Shown here: piece after piece, positions 57,284 through 64,000 of the stretch
Layout of the letters: the number at the start of each line of letters is the position of its first letter
How positions within the stretch are numbered: the stretch's first letter is position 1
NCBI GenBank assembly: GCA_008080565.1
Contig: VIKE01000013.1
Coordinates: 1-64,000, forward strand
Source of the DNA: Rhodocyclaceae bacterium
GTDB lineage: Bacteria; Pseudomonadota; Gammaproteobacteria; Burkholderiales; Rhodocyclaceae
Length of the DNA: 64,000 nucleotides
Reading direction: 5' to 3'
Translations under genes and position numbers: made by a program
The notes under the pieces: generated by a model
Told to the model about the DNA's origin: nothing
The model's database searches: none
The model's input: the letters and a program-made list of their open reading frames with translations, nothing else

Positions 57284-57315
57284 GATGTCCCTCGAGTTAC
57301 TGCCACCGTTTTCAG

Positions 57316-58371
57316 CTAGGCGGTCAGGTCTATTTGCTGGATTGTGCCAGCCGTACCCGCTTCATGCAAAAAAATTCCAGAAGTGCGAATTTGCCCGAGC
57401 AATTCATTGGCATTTGTCTTGATGTCAAATGGCGTAGCGGTGCGGTTTAGTGCGATCGCGCCGACCCCGGCGTCGGCCAACGACTGAAGCGTCTCTTTGT
57501 CAGTTTTGTCAGGTGTCCACAGCGCCAGCTGTTTAAACGCCGCGTCGTTTTCATCGATCCAGCCGTTCTGATCGCCATCGAGCGTCGCCAATTCCTCAAA
57601 CCCGTCGCCGCTGGTCGGGCCGAACAGTTCGCTGCCATTGTTGATCTTGCCGTCGCCGTTGCGATCAAAGGCCAGGAAGCCGCTGCCCGGGGTCAGGAAG
57701 TTGATATTTTCCGCACTGCCGTCCGCATTGAGGTCGAAGGCGAAGCGCTGGTCGGTCAATTGTGCCGCCATGCCGGCGAAGTTAAGGACGAGCGGGTCGG
57801 TCTTGCGTGCAGCATCGCCGAGGCGGAGGCTGATATCGTTTTCTTCATGATACTGGCGCGACATCGACAACTGCAGGTCGAACTTGATCTCGCGGCCATC
57901 GGCGGTCTTTACCGTGCCGCTGGCGGCAAAATTCGTCTGCTCGACCTCACTGTAGGATTCATGGCGGTCGTACTCGATGCCGAAGCCGGCTGGCGTCGGG
58001 CGGGCCTGTGTTCCGGTGGCCGGTGGCGCTTCGATGACTGGGGTTTCTGAATTCGGCTGGAGTTCGCTGGCATCGAAAATGCGGATCCGGTGTCCGGTCA
58101 GCAGCTCGAGCATGGAGCGAATGAAACGCAGCCGCGGATCGGCACCGAGCTCGCTATCCTCGGTTGCTTCACTGGCGCTGGCTTGGCTGGCCGCCTTGCC
58201 GGCATCAGACAGGCTGACGTTGTCGTTGCGCGCCGCTCGGGGGCGCGAATCTTCCCCGGCAAATTGCGGGCGCTGCGACCCGACCCACATTTTCAGCGAT
58301 TCGCGGACTTCATGGCGCTGGACGCTGACGTGCGACGAGGCCATTTGCAGGCTGCTGCTGGCAATTTTCAT
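57316..58371 (-). CDS. Calcium-loop (EF-hand-like) protein of unknown function
   Basis: 351 residues from the ATG at 58371 (GGAGG upstream; the earlier ATG at 58392 lacks one). There is no signal peptide. The opening [18 protein letters not shown] and the [13 protein letters not shown] stretch recur, as I recall, in uncharacterised proteobacterial proteins. From about 205 there are Asp-rich loops: [28 protein letters not shown] and [16 protein letters not shown], the DxNxDG pattern of calcium-binding loops, typical also of the ends of some RTX-like secreted proteins. Secretion by a type I or other route is conceivable but not shown. Confidence 0.7.
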   Translation of the reverse strand: MKIASSSLQMASSHVSVQRHEVRESLKMWVGSQRPQFAGEDSRPRAARNDNVSLSDAGKAASQASASEATEDSELGADPRLRFIRSMLELLTGHRIRIFDASELQPNSETPVIEAPPATGTQARPTPAGFGIEYDRHESYSEVEQTNFAASGTVKTADGREIKFDLQLSMSRQYHEENDISLRLGDAARKTDPLVLNFAGMAAQLTDQRFAFDLNADGSAENINFLTPGSGFLAFDRNGDGKINNGSELFGPTSGDGFEELATLDGDQNGWIDENDAAFKQLALWTPDKTDKETLQSLADAGVGAIALNRTATPFDIKTNANELLGQIRTSGIFLHEAGTAGTIQQIDLTA

Positions 58372-58427
58372 GGGGGCCTCCGTCGAATGCATTGGGATGC
58401 ATCATTAACGGCGGCCGTGGGGAGAAG

Positions 58428-58874
58428 TTAAGGTCGGTAAAGATGCGGTTGTATCCAGCGTTTCAGCGAGCCGAGGTCGAGCGCGCCGCTCTGGCGGGCG
58501 ATCTCGCGGCCATTTTTAAAGATGGCCAGGGTTGGAATGCTGCGGATACTGAAACGGGCGGCCAGTTGCTGTTCTGCTTCGGTATCGACCTTGACCAGAC
58601 GGGCGTAGGGTTCGAGGTCGATGGCGGCCTGATGGAAATTGGGGGCCATCTGCCGGCACGGGCCGCACCACGGCGCCCAGAAATCGACGACGACCGGCAG
58701 GTCGTTGCGCGAGATGTGGCGGTCGAAGTTGGCGGCGGTCAGTTCGGCGGGTTCGCCAGTGAACAGCGGCTGTTTGCACTGGCCGCAGTTGGGCGAATCT
58801 TTCAATTTTTGGCCAAAAATCCGGTTGACCGTGGAACAGTGCGGACAGACGACGTGCAGGCTTTCTTCAGGCAT
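58428..58874 (-). CDS. trxC: Thioredoxin 2
   Basis: 148 residues from the ATG at 58874 (GGAG upstream). N-terminal zinc ribbon with Cys10, Cys13, Cys30 and Cys33, then a thioredoxin fold with active site W69-CGPC and cis-Pro segment IPTLAIF. It is a cytoplasmic, often oxidative-stress-induced disulfide reductase. The linker between the two CxxC pairs (STVNRIFGQKLKDSPN) has the same 16-residue length as in E. coli TrxC, yet its DNA is a full copy of the dispersed repeat. Confidence 0.94.
   Translation of the reverse strand: MPEESLHVVCPHCSTVNRIFGQKLKDSPNCGQCKQPLFTGEPAELTAANFDRHISRNDLPVVVDFWAPWCGPCRQMAPNFHQAAIDLEPYARLVKVDTEAEQQLAARFSIRSIPTLAIFKNGREIARQSGALDLGSLKRWIQPHLYRP
58800..58836 (+). repeat. 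Dispersed repeat copy 11, inside trxC
   Basis: TTTCAATTTTTGGCCAAAAAT, then CCGGTTGACCGTGGAAC on the plus strand. It is coding on the minus strand as the TrxC zinc-ribbon linker. Confidence 0.8.
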
Positions 58875-58925
58875 CGGGCGCTCCAAATATCACGTTTTTC
58901 TGATATGGGTGCCCGGTGCCGGATT

Positions 58926-60029
58926 TCAAGAGCGGGCGCCGAATTTGATGGCCTGCCGGGCGCTGGTTTCGAGCGCCTGCGGGTCGATGGCAGCTTTGGT
59001 TGGCCAGCCGGCTAGATGGTTTTCGACGATGTCGGCCAGTGCCTTGATCCAGGCGTCGTCTTCGTTGAGCGCCGGGATGTAGTGGTATTCCTTGCCGCCG
59101 GCTTTGAGAAAGTCGGCGCGGCCTTCCTGGGCAATTTCTTCGAGCGTTTCGAGGCAGTCGGCGACGAAGCCAGGGCAGATGATGTCGACCCGGCGGATGC
59201 CCTGCTTGCCCCATTGTTCAAGCGTCGGCGCGGTGTAGGGCTGCAGCCATTCGGCTTTGCCGAAACGTGACTGGAAGCAGATCTGGAATTGCTCGGGCTT
59301 GAGGTTCAGGCGTTCGGCCAACAGGCGCCCGGTCTTGTGACATTCGCAGAAATACGGGTCGCCGAGCATCAGGCTGCGCTTGGGCAGGCCGTGGAAACTG
59401 ATGAGCAGCTTGTCGTTGTCGCCCAGCGCGCCGTTCGTCTGCCAATGCTGGCGCACCGTCTTTTCGAGCGCGGCGAGATAGCCGTCGTGGTCGTGGAAAT
59501 TCCGCGTGAAGCGGATTTCAGGCTGGTTGCGGGTTTTCGTCAGCCACTGGCAGGCGTCGTCGACGACGGTCGCCGTCGTGCTCGCCGCGTATTGCGGATA
59601 CATCGGCACGACGAGAATGCGGCTGGCGCCTTCGGCCTTGAGGTGGCTCAGTACGTCGGGCAGCGCCGGCGAGCCGTAGCGCATGGCCCAAGTGACGGTG
59701 ACGTGATGGCCGCGCTGGCCGATCAAGCCCTTGAGCAGCTTGGCCTGACGCTCGGTATGGACGCGCAGCGGCGAGCCTTCCGGCATCCAGACCGTGGCGT
59801 ACTTGGCGGCCGATTTCTTTGGCCGGGTGTTGAGGATGATGCCGTTGAGGATCAGCCACCAGAGGGGCTTGGGAATTTCGACGACGCGCGGGTCGGACAA
59901 AAACTGCTTGAGGTAGCGCTTGAGGGCCGGCGCGGTCGGCGCATCCGGCGTGCCGAGATTGACGAGAACGACCGCGGTGCTGGCCGCGTTGCCGTGACGG
60001 TGCGGCGGCTCGGGAAGAAAACGGGGCAT
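58926..60029 (-). CDS. hemH: Ferrochelatase
   Basis: 367 residues from the ATG at 60029. It inserts Fe2+ into protoporphyrin IX in haem synthesis. [13 protein letters not shown] start, the catalytic histidine in [33 protein letters not shown] and the glutamate in ETLEEI are present. The start overlaps the hrcA stop by one base (TAATG), so it was or is co-transcribed with hrcA. Confidence 0.96.
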   Translation of the reverse strand: MPRFLPEPPHRHGNAASTAVVLVNLGTPDAPTAPALKRYLKQFLSDPRVVEIPKPLWWLILNGIILNTRPKKSAAKYATVWMPEGSPLRVHTERQAKLLKGLIGQRGHHVTVTWAMRYGSPALPDVLSHLKAEGASRILVVPMYPQYAASTTATVVDDACQWLTKTRNQPEIRFTRNFHDHDGYLAALEKTVRQHWQTNGALGDNDKLLISFHGLPKRSLMLGDPYFCECHKTGRLLAERLNLKPEQFQICFQSRFGKAEWLQPYTAPTLEQWGKQGIRRVDIICPGFVADCLETLEEIAQEGRADFLKAGGKEYHYIPALNEDDAWIKALADIVENHLAGWPTKAAIDPQALETSARQAIKFGARS

Positions 60030-61024
60030 TAGTTGTCCGACTTGAAGGAGAGGGCGCTGGAAAGCAGGCGGGCGGTGATGTCGACGATGGGGATGACGCG
60101 TTCGTAGGCCATGCGGGTCGGGCCAATGACGCCGACCGAACCGACAATGCGGCCATCGACGCTGTAGGGGGCGGCGATGACGCTGCATTCGTCGAGCGGC
60201 GCAATGCCCGATTCGCCGCCGATGAAAATCTGCACGCCCTCGGCACGGTTGGAAATGTCGAGCAGGCGGACCAGGCTGGAGCGCTGTTCGAAGAGGTCGA
60301 ACAGTTCGCGCAGGCGCTTCATGTTCGACGACAGTTCTTCAACATCCAGCAGGTTGCGTTCGCCGGAAATGACGTAGGGAGCGGAATTTTCGGCCATCGC
60401 AGCATCGCCGGCGTCGAGCGCCAGGGCCATGAGCGGCTTGATGTCTTCGCGCAATTGCTGGATTTCACTGGCCAGACGCTGGCGGATCTGCTCGAAATCG
60501 AGGCCGGCGAAATTCTGCGTCAGGTAATTGCCGGCACTGACCAGTTCGGACGGCGAGTAGGCCTTGTCGCTGCTGACGATGCGGTTTTGCACGTCGCCGT
60601 CGGTGGTCACAATGATGAGCAGGATGCGCTTTTCCGACAGGCTGAGGAATTCGATCTGGCGGATGCGACTGGCCTGACGGCGCGGCGCGATGACGACGCC
60701 GGCGAAGTTAGACAGGCTGGAGAGCAGTTGCGAGGCGCTGGCGATGATCTGGCTCGACGGCAGGCCGTGCAGCGATTCCTTCATCTCGCCCATCTGTCGG
60801 GCTTCGAGCGGCTGCACGGTGAGCAGGCTGTCGACAAACAGCCGGTAACCGCGCGCCGTCGGAATGCGCCCGGCCGAGGTGTGCGGGCTGGCGACGAAGC
60901 CGGCCTCTTCAAGATCGGCCATGACGTTGCGGATCGTCGCCGGCGACAGATCGAGGCCGGAAAACTTGGACAGCGCACGCGAGCCGACCGGTTGCCCGTC
61001 GGCAATGTAGTGTTCGACCAGTGT
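60029..61024 (-). pseudogene. hrcA: Heat-shock repressor HrcA lacking its start and first helix
   Basis: The frame encodes nearly all of Hrc[55 protein letters not shown] and the full effector domain. Upstream of ACA-CTG (61024) homology stops: the first 10-15 residues (normally xERxxxILLK) are absent, and the frame continues through unrelated codons to a TGA with no ATG, GTG or TTG. The first ATG (60922) would give 297 residues without the winged helix. Either HrcA is non-functional, or it uses a CTG start or frameshift, or the junction is a sequence error. Confidence 0.7.
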
Positions 61025-61518
61025 GCCAGGCGACGCGATTCGAATTCCTGGCGCAGTTCGCGCCGGAGCATGGCCGACTGGTAACGGCGCTTTTCCTCAT
61101 CGGTAGCCGGTTCCAGCGGCGGCACGCTGGTCGCCTTGCCGCTTTCATCAACCGCCACCATGGTGAAAAAGCAACTGTTGGCATGGCGCACACTCTGTTC
61201 GCGGATGTTTTCGGTGAGCACCTTGACGCCAATTTCCATCGAGGTCCGGCCGGTGTAATTGACGGCGGCCAGAAAGGTGACCAGTTCGCCGACATGGATG
61301 GGTTGGCGGAACATCACCTGGTCGACCGACAGGGTGACGACATATTCGCCGGCATAGCGGCTGGCGCAGGCGTAGGCGACCTGATCGAGGAGCTTGAGAA
61401 TGGTGCCGCCATGGACGTTGCCGGAAAAATTGGCCATGTCCGGCGTCATCAGGACGGTCATGCTGAGTTGGTGGTTGGCAAGAGGCATGGGGTTATCGCG
61501 CGCAGGGTGGTGAGTCAT
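60781..61518 (-). CDS. Acyl-CoA thioesterase (YciA/BACH type) running into hrcA out of frame
   Basis: Hotdog-fold acyl-CoA hydrolase domain, about residues 8-160: [48 protein letters not shown] and the [11 protein letters not shown] end typical of the family. Start ATG 61518, or 61488 (MPLANHQ); neither has a strong ribosome site. Instead of stopping at about 61035, the frame continues for some 80 codons through hrcA in another frame, giving an Arg/Pro/Ser-rich tail ([17 protein letters not shown]) with no domain. This fits loss of the thioesterase stop and the hrcA start in one deletion. Confidence 0.82.
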   Translation of the reverse strand: MTHHPARDNPMPLANHQLSMTVLMTPDMANFSGNVHGGTILKLLDQVAYACASRYAGEYVVTLSVDQVMFRQPIHVGELVTFLAAVNYTGRTSMEIGVKVLTENIREQSVRHANSCFFTMVAVDESGKATSVPPLEPATDEEKRRYQSAMLRRELRQEFESRRLAHWSNTTLPTGNRSARVRCPSFPASICRRRRSATSWPILKRPASSPARTPRPGAFRRRAVTGCLSTACSPCSRSKPDRWAR

Positions 61519-61593
61519 GTTACTGCGCTTTTCCGGCGAATCGGTGCTGCCCGGTGGCACGATTGCGCGGTTTTTATGCAAGAATTCGACCCC

Positions 61594-62505
61594 ATGAACA
61601 GAAGCTTCGCTTCCCTCCGCAATCCCCGGACCATCGCCCTGGTCGGCAAATACCACAGCATGGAAATTGCCGAGTCCTTGCGTGGCCTGGCGGAATATCT
61701 TTACGAGCGCGGCGTTTCAGTCTTCATCGAGCGCGAAACCTCCGAGCACATCGGCAAGAAAGTCGATCTGTCGCGCTGGGTGACTTGCGGTTTCAATGAC
61801 ATCGGCGCCCATGCCGACCTCGCCATCGTGCTCGGCGGCGACGGCACCATGCTCAACGCAGCGCGCCGTCTGGCCCGCTATTGCGTGCCGCTCGTCGGCG
61901 TCAATCAGGGCCGCCTCGGTTTCATGACCGACATCGCCCGCGACGATCTGCTGACCTGCATGGACGACCTGCTCGACGGCCGCTTCGCCCAGGAAAACCG
62001 CATGCTGCTCGCTGCCGAAGTGACGCGCGACGGCAAGGAAATCGCCGAAAATCTGGCGCTCAACGATGTCGTCGTCGACAAGGGCGCCATCGGCCGGATG
62101 ATCGAATTCGAGCTGTTCATCGACGGCGAGTTCATCTACAACCTGCGCTCCGACGGCCTGATCGTCGCCACGCCGACCGGCTCCACGGCCTATTCGATGT
62201 CGGCCGGCGGGCCGATTCTGCATCCGACAACGGCCGGCATCGCTCTCGTGCCGCTTTGCCCGCATGCCCTGACCAATCGGCCGATCATCGTCAATGACAG
62301 CGCCGACATCGAGTTGCGCATCGCCAATGCCGATGACGCGCGTGTGCACTTCGATGGTCAGGTGACGCTTGACCTGCAGCGTGGCGATTGTGTCCGCCTG
62401 CGCCGTTCCGAACACGCCATCTGTTTCCTGCACCCGCCGGGCTACAGTTACTTCGCCATGCTGCGTCAGAAACTGCAGTGGAGCGAACGGCCCAAAGGTA
62501 CCTGA
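61594..62505 (+). CDS. nadK: NAD kinase
   Basis: 303 residues from the ATG at 61594; an ATG six codons earlier (61576) is possible, and ribosome sites are weak for both. It phosphorylates NAD to [15 protein letters not shown] motif (catalytic Asp), [27 protein letters not shown] and the C-terminal HFDGQ are all present. Divergent from the thioesterase gene; its stop overlaps the recN start by one base. Confidence 0.96.
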   Translation: MNRSFASLRNPRTIALVGKYHSMEIAESLRGLAEYLYERGVSVFIERETSEHIGKKVDLSRWVTCGFNDIGAHADLAIVLGGDGTMLNAARRLARYCVPLVGVNQGRLGFMTDIARDDLLTCMDDLLDGRFAQENRMLLAAEVTRDGKEIAENLALNDVVVDKGAIGRMIEFELFIDGEFIYNLRSDGLIVATPTGSTAYSMSAGGPILHPTTAGIALVPLCPHALTNRPIIVNDSADIELRIANADDARVHFDGQVTLDLQRGDCVRLRRSEHAICFLHPPGYSYFAMLRQKLQWSERPKGT

Positions 62506-64000
62506 TGCTGCAGCACCTGACGATTCGCGACTTTGTCATTGTCGACCGGCTGGAACTCTCGTTTTTGGCCGGTTTTGGCGCGTTGACTGGAGAAACCGGG
62601 GCCGGCAAATCGATTTTGATCGATGCCCTGGCGCTGGCCCTGGGGGAACGGGCCGATGCCGGCGTCGTCCGCTCCGGTTGCGACAAGGCCGAAGTCGCTG
62701 CCACCTTCGATATCACCGCCCAGCCGCAAGTCGGCGACTGGCTGCGTGCCAACGACCTTGAGGGCGACGATGAACTGCTGCTCCGTCGCGTCGTCGATGC
62801 CGGCGGTCGTTCGCGCGCCTACATCAACGGATCGCCAGCTACCGTCCAGCAAATGCGGGAAGTTGGCGAGTGGCTGGTCGATATTCACGGCCAGCACGCC
62901 CACCAGTCGCTGTTGCGCGCCGAAGCCCAGCGCACACTGCTCGACAGCCACGCCGGCTTGAGTGGACAGTCGCGTGAAGTCGCCGCCGCCTGGAAAATCT
63001 GGCGCGATGCCGAGCAAATGCTGCGCACCGCCAGCGAAAGCGCCGACGTATTACAGCGCGAACGCGAACAGTTGCAATGGCAAATCGGCGAACTCGATGC
63101 CCTGGCCTTTGGCGACGACGAATGGGCGACGCTTGACGTCGAACACCGCCGCCTCGGCCATGCCGCCAGCCTGATTGAGGGTGCGCAATACGCGCTGGCT
63201 GTCCTTTCAGATGACGAAGCCGCCTGCGAACGCCAGATCGACGGCGTCGCCACGCGGCTCGGCAATCTCGCCGAATACGATCCGGAACTGGCTGAAGTTG
63301 CCGCGCTGATCGGCTCGGTACAGGCCGAATTGTCTGACGCGGTGTCCACTTTGCGCCGCTACGCCGACCGGGCCGATCTCGATCCGACCCGTCTGGCCCA
63401 GGTCGAGCGCCGGATGGATGCGGTGATGAGCCATTCCCGCAAATATCGTGTTCAGCCCGCCGAATTGCCGGGCTTGCTCGCCGGCTGGCGGCAACGCCTC
63501 GCTGAACTCGACGAATCGGCCGATCTGGCCGCTCTGGAAACGAAGGTCGCCGCCGCCCGCCAGGATTATCTGGCTCAGGCCGAAAATCTCTCGGCCGGCC
63601 GCAGGAAAGCGGCGACCGAGATGGGCAAGGCAGTCAGCGAAATCATGCGCCAATTGGCGCTGTCCTCCGGCCGTTTCGAGGTTGCCCTGGTGCCGGTTGC
63701 AGATGGCGCGGTTTACGGCCTGGAGCAGATCGAATTCCGCATCGGCGGTCTGGCCGGCAACGAAGCCAAACCGATGGCCAAGGTCGCTTCGGGCGGCGAA
63801 CTGTCGCGCATCAGCCTGGCGATACAAGTACTCACTTCGCGCTCAGCCAGCGTCCCGACCTTGATTTTCGACGAAGTCGATGTCGGCATCGGTGGCGGCG
63901 TCGCCGAAATCGTCGGCCGCCTGCTGCGCGAACTCGGTAGCGAACGGCAGGTTCTGTGCGTCACCCACCTGCCGCAGGTCGCCGCCCAGGCCAACTGGCA
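62505..64000 (+). CDS. recN: DNA repair protein RecN (3' end outside the window)
   Basis: SMC-like ATPase for double-strand-break repair. 498 codons are visible and the frame is open at the edge; E. coli RecN has 553, so about 50 are missing. [18 protein letters not shown] start, Walker A GETGAGKS, coiled-coil arms, the signature ASGGELSRISLAIQ, and Walker B PTLIFDEVDVGIGG followed by VTHLPQVAA. The ATG overlaps the nadK TGA (TGATG). The nadK-recN pairing is standard. Confidence 0.96.
   Translation, partial: MLQHLTIRDFVIVDRLELSFLAGFGALTGETGAGKSILIDALALALGERADAGVVRSGCDKAEVAATFDITAQPQVGDWLRANDLEGDDELLLRRVVDAGGRSRAYINGSPATVQQMREVGEWLVDIHGQHAHQSLLRAEAQRTLLDSHAGLSGQSREVAAAWKIWRDAEQMLRTASESADVLQREREQLQWQIGELDALAFGDDEWATLDVEHRRLGHAASLIEGAQYALAVLSDDEAACERQIDGVATRLGNLAEYDPELAEVAALIGSVQAELSDAVSTLRRYADRADLDPTRLAQVERRMDAVMSHSRKYRVQPAELPGLLAGWRQRLAELDESADLAALETKVAAARQDYLAQAENLSAGRRKAATEMGKAVSEIMRQLALSSGRFEVALVPVADGAVYGLEQIEFRIGGLAGNEAKPMAKVASGGELSRISLAIQVLTSRSASVPTLIFDEVDVGIGGGVAEIVGRLLRELGSERQVLCVTHLPQVAAQANW

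Noticed and set aside
62561-62592. Repeat-like DNA near the recN Walker A (GTTTTTGGCCGG...GCGTTGACTGGAG)
   Set aside because: About 22 of 31 bases agree, but the CGGT-NN-ACCG core is broken and the codons are needed for the conserved LTGETGAGKS region; chance is likely.

Overview
The window is a chromosomal segment of a Gram-negative betaproteobacterium, most likely Rhodocyclaceae and Dechloromonas-like. This is inferred from the gene order asd-fimV-truA-trpFBA-accD-folC-dedD-cvpA-purF-metZ, the hemH/hrcA/nadK/recN and grpE/dnaK/dnaJ groupings, and a complete MSHA-type pilus locus; no database was consulted. Coding density is high and codon use is GC-rich. I see no rRNA, tRNA, CRISPR array, intact insertion sequence or prophage.

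Layout. 0-5.8 kb: an MFS transporter, then leuC, a small lipoprotein, leuD, leuB and asd (leucine and aspartate-family synthesis), closed by a strong terminator. 5.9-19.5 kb: fimV (polar hub), a membrane protein, truA, then tightly coupled trpF-trpB-trpA-accD-folC-dedD-cvpA-purF-metZ. 19.7-21.0 kb: rhlE helicase. 21.1-38.6 kb: an MSHA-type IV pilus locus in the order E-G-F-B-A-C-D-O-P-Q then I-(PilN-like)-J-K-L-M-N. 38.9-46.3 kb: a CheX-like protein, then a minus-strand chain of overlapping genes for the envelope (TPR protein, L,D-transpeptidase, two cyclophilins, lpxH), recQ and a DUF2238 membrane protein. 46.4-53.1 kb: cysS, an orphan branched-chain amino acid-type binding protein, and the dnaJ/dnaK/grpE chaperone cluster with two sigma-32-type promoters. 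53.2-58.4 kb: an accessory stretch holding an unknown helical protein, a Ser/Thr kinase fused to a cyclic-nucleotide-binding-like domain, a chemoreceptor with a haem-type CxxCH motif, and a calcium-loop protein. 58.4-64 kb: trxC, hemH, a damaged hrcA joined to a thioesterase gene, nadK and a recN that runs off the edge.

The most unusual feature is a dispersed repeat of about 37 bp, present in 11 copies. Its core is CGGT-NN-ACCG, flanked by an A/T-rich arm. Copies lie between genes, but several are read as protein: the leader and processing glycine of MshO, the N-terminus of MshP, the C-termini of the MFS and DUF2238 proteins, and the zinc-ribbon linker of TrxC. Other points of note are the loss of the hrcA start with fusion to the upstream thioesterase frame, a vestigial second dnaJ 3' end beside a palindromic block, a factor-independent terminator inside the only possible leader of mshC, and a C8 tract directly after the mshE start codon.
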